From Salvia splendens (taxonomy: Eukaryota > Streptophyta > Magnoliopsida > Lamiales > Lamiaceae), in the NCBI RefSeq assembly GCF_004379255.2, contig NC_056052.1, positions 124,001 to 188,000 on the forward strand: a DNA stretch of 64,000 bases, read 5' to 3'. Every line of letters begins with the position of its first letter. Within the stretch, counting starts at the first letter, position 1. The notes beneath the pieces are model-generated. The model ran no database searches, was not told the origin of the DNA, and saw nothing but the letters and a program-made list of their open reading frames with translations. Below are positions 56,199 through 64,000 of this stretch, piece by piece. The position numbers and the translations under genes were made by a program.

Positions 56199-57278
56199 GT
56201 ATATATATACACACTTTCTCATGCATATGTTTTGTTCGTTTATTAATTTTTTGAATTTAGAGAGAAAATAAATATTATATTTAGCTTTTATTTTTATGTA
56301 ATTTATCAAAATGAGTTTGTCCTATTTTGAAAATTTAGAATAAAAATAAGTTTATAAAATAAAACAAATCATACTAATCCAAATTAAGTTTTGCCAAGTC
56401 ACGCCTCTCGCATGCTATGTGGGATAAGTTTTTAACGGAAATATGTCGTCAGATCGGTAGTTTGAGAAATTTGCATGATCCGATTAAAATCGTGACTTTA
56501 GACACAACTTTTATAGTTTGTAGGAAAAACCAAACTCAAAATCGAGCCTGAGTTTATGGGCTAATACCATTTGAACTAATTGGGCTATATGCGGGCTTGG
56601 CCAGAATGCTAGTCAATGTTCATAAGCAATTTCACTGAGTGAATTATTATAAGATAATTACTAGTAATTCCTCTTGATTTAACTTGCAAACAAAATTCTT
56701 TTTTAATGTTCTTTAAAAAAGAAAATTTTATACAGTCTTTGAAAATACCTTTCTTTTTTTCAAAATAAAAAAAAAAAGAAAAAAGGTAAATATTTGTCAA
56801 TCTTGCTTCAAGTTTAACCATTCACAAAGCTACATGAATTTTTAAGCTCCTAAATAAAAAAAACGTTAATTATGAATTTCAATCCTTACTGTATTTTTTC
56901 AAAGTTAAGTCAATCAAATATTAGTACTTGTTATAAGATGAAACCAATTAAATTTTATGTATTTAACCATTTAAACAAAATTTGATTTGTATAGATACAT
57001 AAGGTTTTATCTTGACATTGTACTAGTACTTCATTTTTTTATTTTTTTTCTTTGATTTGACTACAAGTGTACCAAACTTGTCTTTGACGGAAGCCGACTA
57101 ATCATGCTCGAACGAATTTACGGATTAAGGCCGAAAGTGTTATCCGTATCATAATCTATATATTGAACACCAAATAATGTCTATCCGAATTCTATATTGC
57201 AATATCTCGACTCATATGCCATATGAGTCCTAGCTGTCTTCATCACTGGCGGACACACTATAAATGGGGGAGGGCTTA
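56199..57278. other. AT-rich DNA after the MYB exon
   Basis: Begins as intron-like sequence after the MYB donor. No continuation exon, ORF or repeat with clear ends was seen. Confidence 0.5.
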
Positions 57279-57612
57279 GAGCATCAGCAATGGAGGACTT
57301 CCCGCCGGACGTCGGACCGGTGTGCTGGATGTCAGCGCGGGACGTCCGCCGTTGGGTAGGGAGTGGAGGACGCGGACGTCCCGATTTTTGAATTTTTTTT
57401 GTGAATTTGTGATTATTGTTCTTGTCCGCCGGAATGTCCTTGAGGATGTCCGCTATTGTGCAATGAGATGTCCTTATGACGTGGCAAGAGGTGTTTTTTG
57501 GTGTCCGCCGGGACATCCGCCCCATTGTGGATGCTCTTATTACGTGGCGGGAGGTGTTTTTTGGTGTCCGTCGGGATGTCCGCCGGGACATCTGTCCCCA
57601 TTGTGGATGCTC
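57279..57612. mobile_element. PIF/Harbinger-type (Tourist-like) MITE, 334 bp
   Basis: Inverted ends GAGCATCAGCAATGG and CCATTGTGGATGCTC, flanked by TTA on both sides (57276-57278, 57613-57615). A 3-bp TTA/TAA target duplication and GAGCATCC-type ends are typical of Tourist/PIF-Harbinger MITEs. The right half contains a partial internal duplication: the GGTGTTTTTTGGTGTCCG block and the CCATTGTGGATGCTCTTA end each occur twice. Confidence 0.87.
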
Positions 57613-57615
57613 TTA

Positions 57616-58582
<967 letters not shown>

Positions 58583-58659
58583 ATATGCTTAAACTTAATC
58601 AATACCTATAAACTGACGTCTTTCTACATATTCAACTCGAAATTGATGATTTAGGCTAA

Positions 58660-59409
58660 GAGTGTCCACAATGGGGGAGCCGCGGCTCGGTGCGCGGCCC
58701 TCCATTGCAGAGGCCGAGAGCCGCGGCCCTGGGGCGAGAGACGTGGCTGAGCCGCGGCCGCGGCCTTCACGCGGCTGAGCCGTGTGAGCCGCGGCCCTCC
58801 ATTGCATCGAGCCGCGGAATTTAATTTTTTTTTTTCGATTTTTTTTTATAAATATACACTCTCATTTCCATTTTTTCACTTCATTCTACACTTCCAATCC
58901 CTTCATTTTACACTCTCAAACACTACAAAAAATGCAAGGTGGAGATGGTAATTCCCCGGGGTATGGAGACCCGGGATAGGGCAGTGGGGCCGGTGTCGGC
59001 GGCGGTGGAGGAGGTGAAGAAGATGTGCCGGATTCCGATGACGCCACCGAGTAGGAAGCGGTGGCGTTTTTTATCTTTTTATTATTATGTTGTGTTTTTA
59101 AAATATTTTCGTTGTAGAATTTTCCCCTATTAATAGTACGACGAAAATTTGTCTCTACTTCTCTCTTTATTAAATTATTTTTATTATCCAAATTATTAAT
59201 CTACTAAAATTTAATAACATTAAATTAAATTAAAAAATAACATTAAAAAAAAGCTAAAAAAAAAATTAACATTTTAGAGGGCCACATTTGATGGCCCTTT
59301 GAATTTGCATTGACTTTTTTACATTTGCCATTACAAAGGTCACATGGGAGCCACAATTGGTGGCCGGGCCACAAATGGTGGCCTTTGAAGGCCACCATTG
59401 TGGGCACTC
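58660..59409. mobile_element. PIF/Harbinger-type deletion derivative, 750 bp
   Basis: Inverted ends GAGTGTCCACAATGG and CCATTGTGGGCACTC with TAA on both sides (58657-58659, 59410-59412). Inside, a GCCGCGGC-rich subterminal block is followed by a leader and a start codon at 58932 (MQGGDGNSPGYGDPG, then stop) and a Gly-rich, acidic stretch, then AT-rich 3' sequence. This looks like the 5' and 3' ends of a coding element with the transposase deleted. Related in its ends to the MITE at 57279. Confidence 0.83.
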
Positions 59410-59412
59410 TAA

Positions 59413-61002
59413 TAAACCTACAACTCTAGCATTATTAGTCATCACCACATAATGTAATCAGGATATACTTATTAAACACCTAAAAAGCCACAATCTTTAC
59501 TTTCTACGACAAAGAATCTAATTATTTCAAACAAAAAAAGCCCATTTGAAGTATTGAGAATATAAGTAATTATCTCAAATTCATCCTTTCAAAATATAGT
59601 CAAACTTTTTCATTTATCCCCAACCTAATTAGGGAAATTAGCTTTAAATATTCATTGCATTTTATTCATGAGAGACTTTCCTCCTCCCCAACTACACCAC
59701 CTCCACCTGTACGTGCAAACAAAAAGAATGTAATAGCGTCAAATTCCAAGAATACCCCTCCAAGCCAAAGAGGGATTTTGACAATAAGACTATAATCGTC
59801 AAAAAAATTCAAAAACTCTGCAACAATTGCAGATAAAGAATGGAACAGCAAACAGACATGATAGTATCTGCAAGAAATAAAATAAAAATTTAAACTTTGT
59901 CTGAAAATCCCTGCAGAGTTGTTAGTATCTGGAGTAGAAAAATAAATAAAGAATAATTTTGGTATTATTCAATGAAATGGCGTGCATTTCACCCTCAGTC
60001 ATTAATGACATTTACTGCATTGCCCCTCACCACCACCCCCGAGAACGTGAATTCTTCTTGACCTCTGTAATTCAACAGTTTTAAGGGGATGCACATATAA
60101 TGTACACTTGTATTTATGTGTAGAGTACAGCTCATTAGTGAAAAAAAATTCATTCTTTTTCGTTTACTTTTGTGGGAATCATGTTGTATGGGAAAAAGAT
60201 GTAATCTTGGCTTGTGGGTCTTCCGAAATTCTCGGATTTTCGTTTGAATTTTTTCTTCTTGTGGTGAGTTTCAATTGAAAGCAGACAACTTAGTAGTAAT
60301 AGCTTCTTCTTCAATCCACAGGTTTTGTGTGTTTTTTCATGCATTTTTTCCAAATATTTGTCCCTTTTTGCTTGTTTTTAATGGTGTATTGAGTTTCATA
60401 TATTGTGAAGTATGTTGGCAATATTTGTATTCCATTTGTTTATGTTCTGCCTTTTTGAATTTCAAGACTTCAATATTTAAACGTAAGAAGTCTAGATTTG
60501 TAGTTGGGATTTTATAATAGTATTCTCATACATTTTTAAAGTTTTTACATTCACACTTATTTTCTCTTTATTTGTGATTGCATTATCTTTTCTGCTCTTC
60601 TGTGCTTCAGGTAGAAATGGTGACCAGTGTGGTTTCCAACATTTGATGTGGTGAGGAAAAAAAAAGTGGTGCATTCTGCTGTACACAGTGTATGTTGCTT
60701 TCTAATTAAATTGGTTTGCCTCCCTTACAGTTAGCTTCTTTATTATTTGTGTACACATAGTCAAAATCATAGGTCTTGAACTTTTGAAGCTTGTATATAT
60801 CTTTGACTAGTTTACTTTTTAGCTGGAGAATCTTGTTATTCATCTTTTCTTCATGTTCAAGAAAGATTAAGGTTTAACTTAAGCGGAGAATGTCACTATC
60901 TGAATGCAATAGTAATGGTGATTTTCAGGTTGACATTGCAATTCTCTTACACTAGCACATGTCAGTGTGTCTGCTTTAGTGTCCATTCTCTTATTCTGAG
61001 GG
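59413..61002. other. Upstream region of the STICHEL-like gene
   Basis: No ORF of note. A CAG at about 60610 and pyrimidine tracts suggest spliced 5' UTR segments for the downstream gene, but exon limits cannot be set. A likely transcription start lies near 60150-60300, where T-rich DNA precedes unspliced-looking leader sequence (inference). Confidence 0.4.
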
Positions 61003-64000
61003 ATGGATGGGAGGCGGCGTTCTGTCGATGTCCCTTTATCCAGAACGTTGATAGCCCTTAGGAGAGTGAGGTCTCTTCGGGATCCATCCACGAACTCCAT
61101 GAGCAAGTTGAATGGCTTTGTTGATAATGTGAATTGGGAGGCATATTCAAATGATACAATCACTATTGGAGTTGAAAACAGTTGCCATAGAGTGAATGAG
61201 GGTAGTGATGATGGTATAGGATTAAGAAACTCGACTTTGGTTAGGGGTGAGGAGCATGGTATGGATGAACACAAGCTGTATAATGGTTCAAGAAGCTGTA
61301 TGTCAAGGTTGATGGCGCCACAAGATTTAGGGGCCATGGTTGGAAACAAAGGCTCTGCACACCGGAGCTCGTTGTGTGCTGATGTGGCGGATGCAGCATG
61401 TGACAGCAAGGCGTTGAGAGAAAGATACTGCAAAGATTATGGTGATAGATATTTTAATTTCAAGTGTAATGAACCCGATGAAGGTGGTGCTTCATGTGAT
61501 GAACCCGATGAAGAATTAAGGCAAGTGAAGAAGCAGCATAGTAAGTGGCATCCAGAATTTGATGGTCTAAGTAGTGAAGCCAGTCCATGTTTGTCTCTTG
61601 GTGAAGCTCGAAATGAACGAGCAAGCCATGGAATGTCGCTGTATAAAGGTGAAGATGCTGGTTTCATGGAGTCTTGCCATCAAGGATGTGGTATAAGTAG
61701 TTGTTGGACAAGAGGTAGGAAACTTAGAGGACCTAGCCTTCTTTCTGATGTCGAGGAACAGCCTCTTTTATCGGAGGATGCAACAGTAGAGAGCATCGAC
61801 TCTAGGCACAATTGTGAAGGGGTTAGTCCATATGTGGAAAGTCCAAGAAGCCTCTGCCAAAAGTTCATGCCTAAATCATTTTGTGAATTGATAGGGCAAA
61901 GCACCGTGGCTACCTCTCTATCAGATGTCGTTTCTAAAAGGCAGATAGCTTCCCTGTACCTCTTCCATGGGCCACGTGGAACTGGGAAAACATCGGGTTC
62001 AAGGATCTTCGCTGCTGCACTGAATTGCCTCTCTGTTACGACTACAAGACCATGCGGCATGTGTAAGGAATGTGGTTTGTTCTTTTCGGGCAGGAGCACC
62101 GACGTAAAGGAAGTTGATTCTATGAGAATCAATAAAATGGAGAGGTGTAGGTTTATCATGAAGAATGCTCGCAGCCCTCCAGTTTTCTCACGGTTTAAGG
62201 TTTATATCATTGACGAGTGCCATCTGTTGCAGCATGAGACGTGGGCAGCTATACTGAATGGCCTTGAGGAGATTCCTCGACATGTTGTCTTCATAATGGT
62301 CACACCTAATCTTGATAAGCTCCCGCGCGCTGCCCTAACCAAGTCCCAAAAGTACCATTTTCAGAGGGTGAAGGAAGTTGATATCACCACCAAGTTGGGG
62401 AAGATATGTGGTCAAGAAGGTCTTGATTTTGACCAGGATGCTTTGAACTTCATAGCAGCTAAATCAAATGGTTCGTTGCGTGATGCAGAGATGATGCTGG
62501 ATCAACTGAGCTTGCTCGGCAAGAAGATAACCGTTTCATTGGTTCATGAAGTAGTAAGTGCTAATCATTCATTATGTATTTAGCACTATTGGGATCTTGA
62601 GTCTAATTTATTGCTCGTTGCTGCAGAATGGAGTCGTTTCTGATGATGAACTGCTCGATTTGCTGTATCTGGCAATGTCGTCTGATGCCTCAAACACAGT
62701 TAGAAAGGCCAGGGAGCTAATGGGGTCGAGGATAGATCCGTTGCAGCTTACATCGCAGCTGGCAAGCCTCATCATGGACATTCTTGCTGGAAAGTGCCCC
62801 TCTAATGGAGTTTCAGAGACGAGAAGGAGGCTTTTCGGATCAGATAATTGTACGATTCGCTATACCTTTCTTGTGATTATTGTGAACTTTTTTATGGATT
62901 TAGGGCATTCGGGCCGTGAAGTACATTCACCCCCCTCATCAACTTCATGAGTTATCTGATTCTGATGATTTTACTTCGTTGCGCTGAGCAATCTTTTTTC
63001 ATGCAGCTGAAGATGACACAAGGCAGCTCAGTCACGCCCTAAAATTACTGTCACAAACTGAGAAGCAGTTGAGGAAGTCGAACAACCAGATGACATGGCT
63101 GACTGTGGCTCTTCTCCAGCTGAGCTCTGTAGCTTCAAATGAGGGGATTGATCCACGGTTAAGCACGCAGTCATCACTCCCACAAGGTGAGGGTCGATTA
63201 TAATGATTTGGAACGACATACTCTCTTAGTCCAACTAAACGTGGCTCATTACTTTTGGACACTCAATGTTTTGTGTTTAAATTAGTATATGGCCCACTGG
63301 TGGAACGATCCAAAAAGAAAACGAGCCACATTTATTGGGTATATACACAACCATGGCTGACTTGAACTTTGCAGATGGCGATTTGCTGAGCTCATCATCA
63401 ACGGGCGACAGTTTCAAGCGCTCCGTTGCTTGTGCTTGTGGTGACACTGAGTCTGCAAACACGGACACAAAGTATGACCGTGAGACTCTTGATCTGGTCT
63501 GGATACGATCTGCTGGGATGTGCGAGTCTAGCTCTCTCAAGAAGCTCCTCCTCAAACGCGGGAACTTGGCCTCCATTCGTCTCTCCCAAGGTAAACCAGC
63601 TCCATGCTTGCCTCATGTGTCCAGCTTGTTTTGCTCAAGCTCTCGTGTTCTTGATCGCGCAGCAAGGATCGCAGTGGTAGAACTCAAGTTTGATCACCCT
63701 GACTACGCATCTAGGGCTGAGAAGTCATGGAAGGAGATTGCTGGGGCGTTGCAACTTATACTGGGCTACAACGTGGAGCTCAGGATAAACTTGGCTCGTG
63801 ATGGCTCGAGCAGGAATGGGAAGGCAAAGAAGCCATGCCTCAGCTTGCTCAACTGTCCACGGAGAGTGCTTTTTATGTCTCAGTCCTCTGCAGAGTCCGG
63901 TGCCAATGGTTCTAGCAACTCTGGTTCAACTCCCATGACTGACAGAACGAGGGATAGGTACGTGGAGACATGCTCCTCTGAGTGTACCTCTCAGGTTTCG
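61003..64000 (+). CDS. STICHEL-like protein (DnaX/clamp-loader-like AAA+), 5' part, cut by the window edge
   Basis: Exons 61003-62553, 62627-62849, 63007-63186, 63375-63590 and 63663 to the edge; GT-AG introns with consistent phases. The N-terminus VPLSRTLIALRRVRSLRDPS is the conserved STICHEL-family start, followed by a long, poorly conserved acidic region. The AAA+ core resembles bacterial DnaX: FCELIGQSTV, Walker A GPRGTGKT (residues 323-330), cysteines CGMCKEC (351-357), Walker B DECH (404-407), and a sensor-1 region near FIMVTPNLDKLP. The lid region is SNGSLRDAEMMLDQL. The C-terminal half (QLSHALKLLSQTEKQLR) matches the DnaX domain III-like part. Arabidopsis STICHEL controls trichome branch number; biochemical activity of the family is not established. 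Gene-specific function here is inferred only from family membership. Confidence 0.93.

Noticed and set aside
60879..61433. 184-codon minus-strand frame
   Set aside because: Antisense shadow of the STICHEL-like first exon, which has clear family motifs.

Overview
This is nuclear DNA of a flowering plant. The host genes have spliced GT-AG introns, one apparent AT-AC intron, and plant-specific families (HD-ZIP IV, R2R3-MYB, STICHEL-like), and the DNA is packed with Ty1/copia elements. A eudicot is the natural reading; I cannot name the species from sequence alone. No bacterial operon, CRISPR array or rRNA was seen. LAYOUT. (1) 1-19282, minus strand: one HD-ZIP class IV homeobox gene (closest by recalled family motifs to HDG11/HDG12) broken by three copia elements. 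Its exons can be followed from the ATG at 19282 through the homeodomain (13084-12967) and zipper-loop exon (12863-12850, then 7420-7273, with a second copy at 398-219) to exon 4 at the left edge. Copia-2 (7421-12849, TSD CTTTC) sits in exon 3 and Copia-3 (13175-18808, TSD CTCTA) in intron 1. Copia-1 (557-7272, minus strand) has lost its 3' LTR and is bracketed by a 306-bp direct repeat made of HD-ZIP exon plus Copia-2 LTR. A 732-bp hAT-type MITE is nested in Copia-1. (2) 20580-38580: two further copia elements, Copia-4 (TSD ATTAA) and Copia-5. Each carries a solo-LTR-like insertion of one long-LTR family (24541-27356, TSD AGGCT; 35408-38265, TSD ATCGC; opposite orientations), and each carries a copy of a tRNA-derived SINE. 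A long foldback element lies inside the first solo LTR. (3) 40443-46410: two intact, tail-to-tail D-cysteine desulfhydrase paralogues with the same ten-exon structure. One has an N-terminal presequence-like extension; the other lacks it and has a shorter C-terminus. (4) 47258-50681: a complete 13-exon gene for the B subunit of DNA polymerase epsilon (DPB2), with an E2F consensus about 100 bp upstream and an intron bearing U12-type AT-AC signals. (5) 50682-60990: about 5.4 kb without recognisable genes, then a lone first exon of an R2R3-MYB gene whose partner exons are not found, two PIF/Harbinger-type MITEs and a roughly 184-bp ATT microsatellite. (6) 61003 to the right edge: a STICHEL-like (DnaX/clamp-loader-like AAA+) gene, cut off by the window. 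HOW IT FITS TOGETHER. The left 60 percent is a nested transposon cluster that destroyed a developmental regulator; the right 40 percent is ordinary gene space. The paired desulfhydrases handle D-cysteine (or a related substrate), DPB2 serves replication, and the STICHEL-like gene belongs to a family known for trichome branching. I saw no wholly new biological system. The most notable items are the exon+LTR duplication around Copia-1, the AT-AC intron of DPB2, the paired desulfhydrases with different predicted targeting, the orphan MYB exon and the SINE family.
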